Shown here: positions 27,308 to 35,976 of the stretch, piece after piece
Layout of the letters: each line of letters opens with the position of its first letter
Numbering within the stretch: the stretch's first letter is position 1
Source: Rhodoferax sp.
GTDB taxonomy: Bacteria; Pseudomonadota; Gammaproteobacteria; Burkholderiales; Burkholderiaceae_C
Length of the DNA stretch: 64,000 nucleotides
NCBI RefSeq assembly: GCF_025354435.1
Contig: NZ_JANXMU010000050.1
Location: 1 to 64,000, forward strand
Direction of reading: 5' to 3'
Made by a program: the position numbers and the translations under genes
The notes under the pieces: generated by a model
Database searches by the model: none
The model's input: the letters and a program-made list of their open reading frames with translations, nothing else
Told to the model about the DNA's origin: nothing

Positions 27308-28507
27308 TCAGCCCAGCTTGTCGCGTTGGGCCAGACTGGGGAACAGCCTGAGCCACAGCACCGCCACGATCAGCGTGCCGATGCCGCCCAGCACCACCGA
27401 GCCCACCGGCCCCAACATCGCGGCGGTGGCGCCCGACTCAAACTCACCTAGCTGGTTGGATGCGCCGATGAACACCGAGTTGACGGCGCTGACCCGGCCA
27501 CGCATTTCATTCGGCGTTTCCAGTTGCACTAGGCTTTGCCGCACCACCACGCTGACCATGTCGGCACCGCCGGAAATCCCCAGCGCTGCCAGCGACAGCA
27601 GCAGGCTGGTGGACGCGCCAAACACCACCATGCACACGCCGTACAGTGCTACCGACAGCAGCAGGGTGCGGCCCACTTTGCGCTGCAGCGGCCAGCGCGT
27701 CAGCACGATGGAAATCAGCAGCGCCCCGACAGCCGGGGAGGCGCGCAGCAAGCCCAGGCCCCAGGGCCCCGTGTGCAGGATGTCTTTGGCAAACATCGGC
27801 AGCAAGGCTGTGGCCCCGCCCAGCAGCACGGCAAACAGGTCCAGCGACACGGCACCCAGAATGGGTTTTTTCTCCCAGATGAAATGCACTCCGGCCAGCA
27901 CGCTGCGCACCGTCATGGGTTCGCGCGGCGGCGGCACGTGGTCGTAGCGCAGGCCCGACAGCAGCACCACGCTCACGCCGAACAGCAGCACGCCGGTGGC
28001 GTACACCGCGCTGGCCCCGGCCAGAAAGATGGCTCCGCCCAGCGCCGGGCCGCCGATGGTGGCGGCCTGCATGCCTGCGGCACTCATGGCCATGGCGCGT
28101 GGCAGCAGGGCAGGGGGCACCAGCAGCGGCGTGAGGGCTTGCTGTGCAGGCATCTGGAAGGCCCGGGCAGCCCCTAGCACCAGCGACACCAGCAGCAGCC
28201 ATTCGCGGCTCACCCATTGCGCGTGCGTGACCCACAGCAGGGTCACCGCCACCAGCGCCTGCAAGGCCACACAGGTGGCCACAATCCGGCCCCGGTGCAC
28301 CCGGTCGGCCACATGCCCGGCCACCAGCGATAGCAGCAGGGCGGGCAGGAACTGCAGCAGCCCCACCAGGCCCAGGTCCCAGGCGCTGGCGGTCAGGTCG
28401 TACATTTGCCAGCCCACGGCCAGCATCAAAATCTGGCTGCCCAGCGTGCCAAAGACGCGCGCAATCCACAGGCGCATGAAGGCGCGTTGCTCAAAAAGGG
28501 AGTTCAA
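27308..28507 (-). CDS. MFS exporter, EntS/MFS_3-like
   Basis: A major facilitator of about 399 residues with 10-12 hydrophobic segments. It begins [21 protein letters not shown] and carries the loop motif [14 protein letters not shown], typical of the MFS_3 group of exporters (EntS-like). The start is uncertain: TTG 28507 fits family alignments but has no strong ribosome site, and ATG 28477 is an alternative. A longer frame to ATG 28789 overlaps the divergent FeeM-like gene on the opposite strand and is unlikely. Its stop lies 1 bp before the FAD oxidoreductase start. The exported compound is unknown. Confidence 0.8.
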   Translation of the reverse strand: MNSLFEQRAFMRLWIARVFGTLGSQILMLAVGWQMYDLTASAWDLGLVGLLQFLPALLLSLVAGHVADRVHRGRIVATCVALQALVAVTLLWVTHAQWVSREWLLLVSLVLGAARAFQMPAQQALTPLLVPPALLPRAMAMSAAGMQAATIGGPALGGAIFLAGASAVYATGVLLFGVSVVLLSGLRYDHVPPPREPMTVRSVLAGVHFIWEKKPILGAVSLDLFAVLLGGATALLPMFAKDILHTGPWGLGLLRASPAVGALLISIVLTRWPLQRKVGRTLLLSVALYGVCMVVFGASTSLLLSLAALGISGGADMVSVVVRQSLVQLETPNEMRGRVSAVNSVFIGASNQLGEFESGATAAMLGPVGSVVLGGIGTLIVAVLWLRLFPSLAQRDKLG

Positions 28508-28640
28508 AAGGGGGTCTTTTCTGGAGGTTGAAAGAGGGCCGTGCACGGCCGCCCAAACATCATAAGGGCGCACCCGGTAGCGGCGCGGGCGGGTGCTGGG
28601 TACGATGGTGCCGGGGCATCCCTCCCACGGAGACACAGGC

Positions 28641-29939
28641 ATGGCAAAAGCGGCTCCCCATTCAGTCAGCGCGTCGGCGCGAAAGTTCCTGCACCAGGGC
28701 GTTCGCAAGCTGTTTGCCCCGGCGCCGCGGCCCCTGCGGTTTGCGGTGTACCGCTCGTTTGTCGATTGCGACCCCGCGCCCGCCGCCAATTTGGTGCTGA
28801 AGATTGCCGAGACCCGCGAAGAACTGGAGGCCTGTTTTGGCCTGCTGCACGATGCCTATGTGAACGCGGGTTTCATGCAGCCCGACCCCAGCGGCATGCG
28901 CGTCACGCTCTACCACGCGCTGCCCACCACCACCACCCTGTGCGCCAAGATCGACGGGCAGGTGGTCGGCACCATTTCCTTGATCCGCGAGAGCGTGTTT
29001 GGCTTTCCGCTGCAGGCGATTTTTGATCTGCACCAGGTGCGCGAGGTGGGCGGAAACATCGCCGAGGTGTCGGCCCTGGCGGTGCACCCGGACTTTCGCA
29101 AAACCGGCGGGGCGATCTTGTTCCCGCTGATGAAGTTCATGTTCACCTACTGCGCTACCTATTTCGACACCCGGCATATCGTGATTGCGGTGAACCCAAA
29201 CCGCATCGAGATGTACGAGTCGCTGTTGTTCTTCGAGCGCCTGCGCGCCACTCCGGTAGAGCGCTACGACTTTGCCAACGGCGCGCCAGCCGTGGGGGCG
29301 AGCCTGGACCTGTACGCCGCGCCGCAGCTGTTCAAGCATGTCTATGGCCCCAAAAGGCAGCGCAAAAACTTGCACAGCTACTTTATGGAACTGGAGTTGC
29401 CCAACATCCAGCTACCGCGCCGCCGCTACTTCACCACCAACGACCCGGTGATGACACCGGAGCTGCTGGATTACTTTTTCAACCAGAAAACCCCTGGCTT
29501 CGAGCGCCTGGATGCGCGCAAAAAAGCCTTGTTGCACACCATCTACAACCTGCCGGAATACCTGCCCGTGCTGCCCGGCATGGCACCCACCGCCGAAGCC
29601 GGTGCGGTCCATCCGCTGCGGGCGCACCCGCGCTTTTCGCTCAAATGCCCGGCCGAGCTGCGGCTAGAGCGCGCCGAAGACACCGAAATCCACACGCTGG
29701 ATGTCATTGAAATCTCCAGCGGCGGTTTCCAGGCCCACTGCGCCAGCGCGCTGCCCCAGCAACTGTGGGCTGGCGTATGGGTGCATCTGGGAGAGGGTGA
29801 AAAATCCACCGTGCGGGCGATGGTGGTGCGGGCCAAAGACGGGTTTTTTGGCTTCAAAATTGAAAGCCCCGATGCCGTATGGCAGCGTTGCGTGCGGGTG
29901 CTTGAATCCGGCACCACGCACGCGCACGCTATTCTTTAA
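28641..29939 (+). CDS. FeeM-like N-acyltransferase fused to a PilZ domain
   Basis: A 432-residue protein in two parts. Residues about 50-230 form a GNAT-like acyltransferase resembling N-acyl amino acid synthase FeeM and autoinducer synthases (ACFGLLHDAYVNAGF, then VGGNIAEVSALAVHPDFRKTGG with the acyl-CoA/ACP loop). Residues about 327-430 form a PilZ domain with RxxxR (RAHPR) and an SxxG element in EISSGGF, where Glu replaces the usual Asp/Asn. A helical linker joins them. The start ATG 28641 follows a GGAGA site. The architecture suggests a long-chain N-acyl product made under cyclic-di-GMP control, which is inference. Its last three codons and stop come from repeat copy 7. Confidence 0.82.
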   Translation: MAKAAPHSVSASARKFLHQGVRKLFAPAPRPLRFAVYRSFVDCDPAPAANLVLKIAETREELEACFGLLHDAYVNAGFMQPDPSGMRVTLYHALPTTTTLCAKIDGQVVGTISLIRESVFGFPLQAIFDLHQVREVGGNIAEVSALAVHPDFRKTGGAILFPLMKFMFTYCATYFDTRHIVIAVNPNRIEMYESLLFFERLRATPVERYDFANGAPAVGASLDLYAAPQLFKHVYGPKRQRKNLHSYFMELELPNIQLPRRRYFTTNDPVMTPELLDYFFNQKTPGFERLDARKKALLHTIYNLPEYLPVLPGMAPTAEAGAVHPLRAHPRFSLKCPAELRLERAEDTEIHTLDVIEISSGGFQAHCASALPQQLWAGVWVHLGEGEKSTVRAMVVRAKDGFFGFKIESPDAVWQRCVRVLESGTTHAHAIL

Positions 29940-29993
29940 ATAGCGGCCTGCGCAGGTAGAATATGCGCTAGAGGCCTGTTTTTCTTAAAATTC
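29928..29993 (+). repeat. Copy 7 of the ~65 bp intergenic repeat
   Basis: Reads GCTATTCTTTAAATAGC, then CTGCGCA...TATGCGCTAG, then AGGCC and a T-rich tail. It lies between the convergent FeeM-PilZ and slyD genes. It encodes the last residues (AIL) and TAA stop of the former, and its end abuts the TGA stop of slyD at 29992-29994. Confidence 0.78.
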
Positions 29994-30516
29994 AATGAAG
30001 ATAGTCGCCGTCCGGGGCGCTGGACGAGACGTTGAAGAAGCTGGTGCCGGTGGTGCCCCGGCCAATTTCTTCTTCGGTGGCTTCGCGCACACCGGCCACG
30101 CCCAGCTTCAGGCGCAGCGCCATGCCGGCCAGCGGGTGGTTGCCGTCCAGCACCACGTGCTCGGGGTAGATTTCGGAGACGATGTACAGGCCGTGGCGGG
30201 GCACTTCGGGGCTGATGCCTTCGGGCAGGGTGCTGCCGTCAAAGCTCATGCCTTCTTCGAGCACATCGGGGAACAGGCCGCGCGCTTCCAGGAAGATCAA
30301 CTGGTCGTTGAAGTCGCCAAAGGCTTCCTCCGGCTCCAAGTGCAGTTCCAGCACATCGCCGACCTCGTGGCCTTGCAATTCATCTTCCACTTTCTTGAGC
30401 AGATCGCCGCCGCCCACTAAAAGTTCGACTGGCTCGTCGAGTACGTCCAGTTCCACGCCCAGAGTGTCCTTGAGCGTCCAGGTCAGAGCGACCACACATT
30501 GTTGGGTAATTTCCAT
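29992..30516 (-). CDS. slyD: FKBP-type peptidyl-prolyl isomerase SlyD
   Basis: A 174-residue FKBP-type isomerase and chaperone. The FKBP half and the inserted IF domain are recognisable: LVGGGDLLKKVEDELQGHEVGD and LHLEPEEAFGDFNDQL. The typical His-rich metal-binding tail of E. coli SlyD is absent; the tail here is short and acidic/serine-rich. It assists folding in the cytoplasm. The start is ATG 30516, 33 bp from the divergent roxA-like gene; a much longer frame on this strand is antisense to that gene and is not real. Confidence 0.92.
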   Translation of the reverse strand: MEITQQCVVALTWTLKDTLGVELDVLDEPVELLVGGGDLLKKVEDELQGHEVGDVLELHLEPEEAFGDFNDQLIFLEARGLFPDVLEEGMSFDGSTLPEGISPEVPRHGLYIVSEIYPEHVVLDGNHPLAGMALRLKLGVAGVREATEEEIGRGTTGTSFFNVSSSAPDGDYLH

Positions 30517-30549
30517 AGGAGAATTGTCGCAGTTTAGGCAACAGCCTTC

Positions 30550-31689
30550 ATGACACACCCAAGGAACTATGTGGACACCACCCAAATTTTGCCGCTGCTG
30601 GGCGGACTCAGCCCGCAGCAATTCATGCGCGACTACTGGCAAAAAAAGCCTTTGCTGATCCGCCAGGCCATTCCCGGCTTCCAGGCTCTGCTGGACCGCA
30701 GCGCGCTGTTTGCGCTGGCCGAGCAGGACGAAGTTGAGTCGCGATTGATTACCCAGACCGATGCCGGCTGGAAAATGAAAAACGGCCCCTTGCCACGCCG
30801 CGCCTTGCCGCCGTTGAAAACTCCCGGCTGGACTTTGCTGGTCCAGGGCGTGGACATCCACGCCGCCACCGTGCACGACCTGCTGCAGCAGTTCCGCTTT
30901 GTGCCCGACGCGCGGCTGGACGACGTGATGGTGAGCTTTGCCACCGATGGCGGCGGCGTCGGCCCGCACTTTGACAGCTACGACGTGTTCCTGCTGCAGG
31001 CCCACGGCCAGCGCCGCTGGCGCATCGGGCGGCAAAAGGACCTGAGCCTGGTGGACGGCGCGCCGCTGAAGATTTTGGCCAACTTTGTGCCCGAGCAAGA
31101 GTTCGTGCTGGAACCCGGCGACATGCTGTATTTGCCGCCGCGCTACGCCCACGACGGTGTTGCGGTGGGCGAGTGCATGACCTACTCGGTGGGTTTTCGT
31201 GCCCCGAAGCGCGCCGAGCTGGTCCGTGAACTCATGCAACGCATGGCCGAAGAGGCGGAGGATGCGGTTGGCGAAGCCTTGTACAGCGATGCAGACCAGC
31301 CCGCCACGGATACACCAGGCGCCATCCCGGCGGCGTTGCTGGACTTTGCGCAAACCGCGCTGCAAGAACTGCTGGACGACCCCGTGGCCTTGCAATGCGC
31401 ACTGGGCGAGGTGCTCACCGAGCCCAAGGCGCAGGTCTGGTTTGAGGCCCACGAGCCGTCCGAGCCGCTGGGTGCCGTCACCCTGGACCCGCGCAGCCGC
31501 ATGTTCTATGACGCGCAGCACATCTTCATCAACGGCGAAAGCTTCCGTGCCGCCGGGCGCGATGCCACGCTGATGCGCCGCCTGGCCGATGCGCGCACAC
31601 TGGGGGCCAAAGAACTGGCCCGCGCCAGCGCCGATGCCCGCGCTCTGGTGCTGTCGTGGTGCGCCAATGGCTGGGTGCATTCCCACTGA
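30550..31689 (+). CDS. roxA: JmjC/cupin ribosomal oxygenase, RoxA (YcfD)-like
   Basis: A 379-residue Fe(II)/2-oxoglutarate-dependent oxygenase of the cupin-4 family. The iron ligands are His140 and Asp142 (GPHFDSYDVF) and His201 (RYAHDG). The C-terminal winged-helix-like part completes the YcfD architecture. In E. coli the enzyme hydroxylates an arginine of ribosomal protein L16; the same role is likely but not proven. It is followed 11 bp later by a small gene of unknown function. Confidence 0.9.
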   Translation: MTHPRNYVDTTQILPLLGGLSPQQFMRDYWQKKPLLIRQAIPGFQALLDRSALFALAEQDEVESRLITQTDAGWKMKNGPLPRRALPPLKTPGWTLLVQGVDIHAATVHDLLQQFRFVPDARLDDVMVSFATDGGGVGPHFDSYDVFLLQAHGQRRWRIGRQKDLSLVDGAPLKILANFVPEQEFVLEPGDMLYLPPRYAHDGVAVGECMTYSVGFRAPKRAELVRELMQRMAEEAEDAVGEALYSDADQPATDTPGAIPAALLDFAQTALQELLDDPVALQCALGEVLTEPKAQVWFEAHEPSEPLGAVTLDPRSRMFYDAQHIFINGESFRAAGRDATLMRRLADARTLGAKELARASADARALVLSWCANGWVHSH

Positions 31690-31700
31690 AAGGTTTTGCC

Positions 31701-32222
31701 ATGGACGACTTGCTGCCCACCCCCGATGTGTCCCAACGCCCCACAGGCCGCTTTCTGGGGCGGGTCGCATTTCAGCAGATGCTGCGCGATGCCCTGGCCT
31801 GTGCGGCGCATGAGGGCTGGCGCGAGATCATCGTCAGCGACCCAACTTTTGAGGACTGGCCGCTGGGTGAGCGGGACGTTTGCACATCTTTACACGCCTG
31901 GGCGCGGCCGGGGCGGCAGTTCACCATGTTGGCTGGCTCATACGACCAGGTGGTGCGTCGCCACGCTCGTTTTGTGGCCTGGCGTACCACCTGGTCGCAC
32001 CTGATCGACTGCCGCGCCTGCCGCAGCGCCCATTCGCAAGACGTGCAAGATATCCCCAGTGCTTTGTATAGCCCTGTATGGACGATGCGCCGCCTTGATC
32101 TGGAACACAGCAGCGGCATTTGCGGCGATGACGCCCAGCGGAGGGTTTTGCTGCAGCAGGCGCAGAGCGAGTGGCTGCGCAAAAGCAGCCCGGCGTTTCC
32201 GTCGTCTACGCTGGGCCTGTAG
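31701..32222 (+). CDS. Conserved-looking protein of unknown function
   Basis: A 173-residue soluble protein that I do not recognise. It contains a central segment rich in Trp, Arg and His (RRHARFVAWRTTWSHLIDC) followed by a CRAC pair of cysteines, and no membrane segment or signal. The ATG at 31701 lies 11 bp after the roxA-like stop, with AGG upstream, so the two genes are probably co-transcribed. Codon use matches the GC-rich neighbours, supporting a real gene. A role connected with ribosome modification is possible only by position. Confidence 0.7.
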   Translation: MDDLLPTPDVSQRPTGRFLGRVAFQQMLRDALACAAHEGWREIIVSDPTFEDWPLGERDVCTSLHAWARPGRQFTMLAGSYDQVVRRHARFVAWRTTWSHLIDCRACRSAHSQDVQDIPSALYSPVWTMRRLDLEHSSGICGDDAQRRVLLQQAQSEWLRKSSPAFPSSTLGL

Positions 32223-32252
32223 TTTTCTTGTTGTATTTACGAGTAAGGGTTT

Positions 32253-32282
32253 TTGAGCATTGCAGAAGAAGAAGCTTATAAT
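32253..32282 (+). promoter_or_regulatory. Sigma-70 promoter of the alanine-rich lipoprotein gene
   Basis: TTGAGC at 32253-32258 and a perfect TATAAT at 32277-32282 are separated by 18 bp. The start codon lies 114 bp downstream, giving a leader of about 105 bases with room for secondary structure. Confidence 0.65.
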
Positions 32283-32395
32283 CGAGGGCTGAGTTGAAAG
32301 AGCTCGAGTGCTTTCTCTCGGTCACATACACGTAAAGTTATGCTGACGATTTCCGGAAATTGTTTCTACTCCCTATCTCTTTAAGGAATTTTCTA

Positions 32396-32632
32396 ATGAA
32401 CAAATCGCTTGTACTCGCGGCTTTGATGGCTGCTGTTGTTTTGGCTGCTTGCGGCAAAAAAGAAGAACCAGCTCCTGCACCAGCACCTGTTGTTGAAGCA
32501 CCTGCTGCCGCTCCTGCTGCAGCAGCTGCTGAAGCTGCCGCTTCTGCTGCAACCGACGCTGCCGCTGCTGCTACCAGCGCTGCTGCTACCGCTGTGGATG
32601 CTGCCAAAGACGCTGCTTCCGCTGCAAAGTAA
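32396..32632 (+). CDS. Small alanine-rich lipoprotein
   Basis: A 78-residue protein with a lipoprotein signal peptide, MAAVVLAAC, giving a predicted lipidated Cys19. The mature part begins GKKEEPAPAPAP and then consists almost only of Ala with regularly spaced Glu, Asp, Ser, Thr and Lys, forming a likely long alpha helix. AAGGA lies 8 bases upstream of the ATG. It has its own strong promoter and terminator, so it is a single-gene unit and probably abundant. Function is unknown; by composition it could be a periplasmic spacer or Lpp-like tether. Confidence 0.8.
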   Translation: MNKSLVLAALMAAVVLAACGKKEEPAPAPAPVVEAPAAAPAAAAAEAAASAATDAAAAATSAAATAVDAAKDAASAAK

Positions 32633-32650
32633 TTCTTTTCAGAATTCTTG

Positions 32651-32677
32651 AAAAGCCACCGTAAGGTGGCTTTTTTT
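32651..32677 (+). terminator. Rho-independent terminator after the small lipoprotein gene
   Basis: AAGCCACC-GTAA-GGTGGCTT followed by a run of seven T. It starts 19 bp after the lipoprotein stop. Confidence 0.9.
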
Positions 32678-32756
32678 ATGGGCGTTCGCCAAGCGCCCAG
32701 GGTCACTGCTTGCATTCCAGGTTTTACCCACAAACTACAAACATTAACCTAAGGGC

Positions 32757-33098
32757 ATGTGCCCTAAGACGATGGAGAAATGTGTGGCAGATTTTGTAAC
32801 GAGTATGGTTAGGTTTCTGGTTCGCGTGCTTGTCTTGGCGATGGGCTTGGTGTTTGCTGCCAGCCTGCTCTTGGTCGTGGTGGCGCTGGCCATCGTGTGG
32901 GGGCTGCGTGCGCTATGGGCCAAGCTCACGGGTCAGCCTATGACCCCTTGGGTCATGCGTGTAAACCCAAGTGCGGGCTGGAGCAGGGCCTCCCAAGCGG
33001 CCAGTCGCTGGCAGCCTGCTGCCAAGCAGCCCAAGGGCCATACCAATACGGGTCGTGACTTGGCTGACGTGACCGATGTGCAGGCGAAAGAACTCTGA
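32757..33098 (+). CDS. Small membrane protein of unknown function
   Basis: A 113-residue protein with one long or two closely spaced membrane segments (VRFLVRVLVLAMGLVFAASLLLVVV and the following hydrophobic stretch), then a basic cytoplasmic-looking tail with no domain I recognise. The start may be ATG 32757 or ATG 32772; neither has a strong ribosome site. The gene stands alone between a terminator and the pepA control region. GC content is intermediate. Confidence 0.6.
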   Translation: MCPKTMEKCVADFVTSMVRFLVRVLVLAMGLVFAASLLLVVVALAIVWGLRALWAKLTGQPMTPWVMRVNPSAGWSRASQAASRWQPAAKQPKGHTNTGRDLADVTDVQAKEL

Positions 33099-33366
33099 GT
33101 TTTGGTCTAAGGCGTAAACCTTGTGCGCATGCCGTTACTGCGGCGGTTGTGACGCAATACGAAGTCAGCATTTCACTAGGTTGCGCATGGCTGTGGTGAG
33201 CCGATGGTGAACACGAAGCATGTGTACGTCATCCTCTACTGTGGGCTCGATCTTCTTTGCATGGAATGGAGTTGGAGTACGTCTAAGAGTCGGAATTTTT
33301 TACACTTATGGTGATGAAAGTCCTCATTGTCATCCTAAGTTATTGATTTTAAACATCTTTGGAAAA
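33099..33366. other. Non-coding region upstream of pepA
   Basis: No gene is supported here. The octamer GTCATCCT occurs twice (33228-33235 and 33329-33336), at distances suited to upstream activator sites for the sigma-54 promoter that follows. The match is short and may be chance. Confidence 0.4.
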
Positions 33367-33381
33367 TGGCACACACATTGC
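33367..33381 (+). promoter_or_regulatory. Sigma-54 (RpoN) promoter of pepA
   Basis: TGGCAC-N5-TTGC matches the -24/-12 consensus exactly, with the invariant GG and GC doublets at the correct spacing. It lies 46 bp upstream of the pepA ATG. Known PEP-CTERM genes in floc-forming betaproteobacteria depend on RpoN and the PrsK/PrsR system, so this site fits the gene. The regulator genes are not in the window. Confidence 0.8.
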
Positions 33382-33426
33382 TTCTAGTACTCTATCAAGT
33401 CCCCTTTCTTCAATTTAGGAGTTCAT

Positions 33427-34242
33427 ATGAAATACGCATTTAAAGCCGCCGTTCTTTCCGCAGCCGTAGCTGTTGCTGGGTTTGCTATGCCAGCCTTGGC
33501 AGCGCCTACACCTAGCTTTACCGTCAACACCTCGTTGTTCGGCTACGCTACGCCTGACTTCACTTCCAATTTCATCAATGGTTCCGCGTCCACTCTGGTT
33601 GCGTTGAATCCTGATGGCATTCACCAAACAGGTACTGGTTACACCCAGTTAACATCCTTCCAAGGTGTCTTGGCCGGTGATTCTGGTTTGGCTTTGAGCA
33701 ATAATTTTGGTTATTCCATGTGGGCTGAGTTCAGCTACACCTTGGCGCTGGCCTCCGGTACCTATGCTGCACCTAACAGCACTTATACAGTGACTGCGTT
33801 GTCTTTCAATTTGTATGGTGAAACAAGCAACGGTGTAGCGAACAACAGCGTGTTCACTGCAGCCGATAACACTAATGCATCTAGCGGTACTGTTGTGCAC
33901 TCTGCAGACACGGTACTGCTTGGATCTGGCTCATCGTTGGTGGGTGTTTCATCGCTGAATGACTTGCTGGGAACTTCGTTGAATTCCACGATGAGTTTTG
34001 CGTTGACAGCAGCTGGTTCGTCTTTCTTCATTGCCCCAGTTCCTTTTTATGACTTGGCATTCAGCAGCTTCACTAACACCAGCAATGGTTTTGCTGTGAA
34101 CACTGCTACCGGTTTGGCTGCTATCAACAACGCTTCGGGTGGTGTTGACTTCAACCGTGTCCCTGAGCCAACCAGCGTTGCCCTCTTGGGCTTAGGCTTG
34201 GTAGCTTTGGCTGCATCGCGTCGTCGTCGTAGCGTGAAGTAA
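33427..34242 (+). CDS. pepA: PEP-CTERM protein, flocculation-associated PepA-like
   Basis: A 271-residue exported protein. A signal peptide ends PALA near residue 25. The body is rich in Ser, Thr, Asn and Gly with conserved-looking segments (FGYATPDFTSNFINGSAS, SFFIAPVPFYDLAF) that resemble the flocculation-associated protein PepA of Zoogloea. The C-terminus is a complete sorting signal: VPEPTSVALLGLGLVALAASRRRR, here given as landmark, i.e. the VPEP motif, a hydrophobic helix and an Arg cluster. Exosortase A is known to process such tails; its gene lies at 59316. GGAG precedes the ATG. A sigma-54 promoter and a strong terminator flank it, so it is a single-gene unit. Confidence 0.88.
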   Translation: MKYAFKAAVLSAAVAVAGFAMPALAAPTPSFTVNTSLFGYATPDFTSNFINGSASTLVALNPDGIHQTGTGYTQLTSFQGVLAGDSGLALSNNFGYSMWAEFSYTLALASGTYAAPNSTYTVTALSFNLYGETSNGVANNSVFTAADNTNASSGTVVHSADTVLLGSGSSLVGVSSLNDLLGTSLNSTMSFALTAAGSSFFIAPVPFYDLAFSSFTNTSNGFAVNTATGLAAINNASGGVDFNRVPEPTSVALLGLGLVALAASRRRRSVK

Positions 34243-34265
34243 TTTGAACCGTAGGGTATCAAACC

Positions 34266-34292
34266 AAAAAAGGGGCTTCGGCCCCTTTTTTT
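34266..34292 (+). terminator. Rho-independent terminator after pepA
   Basis: AAAAAGGGGC-TTCG-GCCCCTTTTT with further T residues; a stable tetraloop hairpin 24 bp after the pepA stop. Confidence 0.93.
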
Positions 34293-34381
34293 ATGGAATT
34301 TTCAAATTTTTAACGACTGCTGCCGTAAACTTACAAAAGAAAATACTTCTGCGTGTCGTAAATTAGTTTGGAGAATTCGAC

Positions 34382-35941
34382 GTGAACTTGCAAACATCTC
34401 TAAATAGCGAGATAGGTACTAATATTACCGGCCGCAGTAATCCAGTATTGGCAATTCACAAGCCAACATCTACCAGTGAAGTTCAACAACTCGTTCTGCA
34501 GTCACGCCGGAATAAAAGTCCGCTTTACCCAATATCTTGTGGCTTGAATTGGGGTTATGGATCCGCATCGCCTGCAACCCCCGGTTGTTCTCTGGTGGAT
34601 CTAAGCGGGATGAATCGAATCCTTAATGCGGAAAAAATATCGATTTCAAATCCTATTGCCGTGGTGGAAGCCGGTGTTACCCAAGGACAGTTATACGATT
34701 TTTTGCAATCGCATTGCCCGGAGCTTACTTTTAATGTCACTGGATCGGCACGTGGCACAAGTTTAATTGGGAATGCATTGGATCGAGGTGTAGGTTATTT
34801 TGGGCCGCGTAAAGACGATTTATTTGGTTTGGAAGTGGTATGTGGGTCGGGGCAAATTATAAAAACTGGATTTCGACGATTAGGTGAAGACTCACCTTTG
34901 GCTCATAGCCATCCATTTGGATTAGGCCCTATGCTTGATGGGCTCTTTTTTCAAGGTAATTTTGGAATTGTGACGAGCGCTTGTTTTAGACTGATGCCGC
35001 GTCGTCCAAAAGAAGTTGCAGTGTCGCTGGCATTGCGCGATAGCTCGAATCTTGGTTTATTTATTGATGAATTAGGCCATCTTAAACGAGAAGGTTTGAT
35101 GACATCGGTTACCCATATTGCTAATAAAGCGCGTAGCCAAGCCTCCATGATGTTTGGCATGACAAGTTATCTTAAAGAGTTCTGTAATTTCAATAGCGCT
35201 GATGCTTTAATCGAAGCTGAAAAGGCACTCCATGTCGTTGCGCCCAACGAATGGACGAGCCTTGGAGCAATTACAGGAAATGCGGGACAGGTAGCAGCAG
35301 CAATCAAAGAGATCAAGCAACGCATGAAGCGTATCGCTCGAGTTAGCGTGATTACGGACGGTTTATTAGACTTCGGGTACACCGTGATGCATAATTTGCG
35401 GTTTTTATCGTTTGCCCGTGCTAACGCTGCAGCTATTTCGGCAATTAGACCTTTGCATGCTCTTGCGCTAGGTGTTCCCACAGATGTAGCTATTGACAAT
35501 TTGCTATGGAAATATGATCGTACAGATCTTAAGGCTATACAACTTGACCAATCTAATTGTGGTTTAATGTTTATTAGTCCAGCATTACCACCTGATGGGA
35601 AAATCGTGGTAAGTTTAATTGAGGGTATGAAGCAGTTGGCAGAAAAATATGGTCATGTTTTATATATGACGGTTAATATTGAAACCGCCACTTCATTTGT
35701 GGCTATCATTAATATATTATTTGACCGTAGTCATGTAGTTCAGGTTGATAATGCACATCGGTGTGCCGATGCGTTATTGAATTATATTCATGCGCAAGGT
35801 TTGGAAATTTATAGAGCGCGTGCAGATGTGATGGCTAATATTGTTTCTCGAGATCCGATGTATTGGCAATCAGTTTATTCTCTTAAAAATACTTTTGATC
35901 CTGATAATATTATTTCGCCAGGACGATATAATATTAATTAA
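34382..35941 (+). CDS. FAD-binding oxidoreductase, PCMH/vanillyl-alcohol oxidase type
   Basis: A 519-residue flavoprotein. The N-terminal PCMH-type FAD domain shows SCGLNWGYGSASP and NVTGSARGTSLIGNALDRGVGYFG, and the C-terminal FAD-oxidase domain ends FDPDNIISPGRYN, as in p-cresol methylhydroxylase and vanillyl-alcohol oxidase relatives. The start is GTG 34382 with GGAG upstream. The substrate is unknown. Base composition is AT-rich, like the exopolysaccharide locus at 49206-62191 and unlike the genes on either side, suggesting shared or foreign origin. Its position beside phosphatase and UDP-glucuronate epimerase genes suggests a role in surface-polysaccharide metabolism, which is inference. 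Confidence 0.78.
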   Translation: MNLQTSLNSEIGTNITGRSNPVLAIHKPTSTSEVQQLVLQSRRNKSPLYPISCGLNWGYGSASPATPGCSLVDLSGMNRILNAEKISISNPIAVVEAGVTQGQLYDFLQSHCPELTFNVTGSARGTSLIGNALDRGVGYFGPRKDDLFGLEVVCGSGQIIKTGFRRLGEDSPLAHSHPFGLGPMLDGLFFQGNFGIVTSACFRLMPRRPKEVAVSLALRDSSNLGLFIDELGHLKREGLMTSVTHIANKARSQASMMFGMTSYLKEFCNFNSADALIEAEKALHVVAPNEWTSLGAITGNAGQVAAAIKEIKQRMKRIARVSVITDGLLDFGYTVMHNLRFLSFARANAAAISAIRPLHALALGVPTDVAIDNLLWKYDRTDLKAIQLDQSNCGLMFISPALPPDGKIVVSLIEGMKQLAEKYGHVLYMTVNIETATSFVAIINILFDRSHVVQVDNAHRCADALLNYIHAQGLEIYRARADVMANIVSRDPMYWQSVYSLKNTFDPDNIISPGRYNIN

Positions 35942-35976
35942 TATTATATATAAATCGTGTTCTAAGTAAAAATTTA

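Noticed and set aside
29992-31770. 592-codon version of slyD
   Set aside because: All sequence upstream of ATG 30516 is antisense to the roxA-like gene; the SlyD family starts at that ATG.
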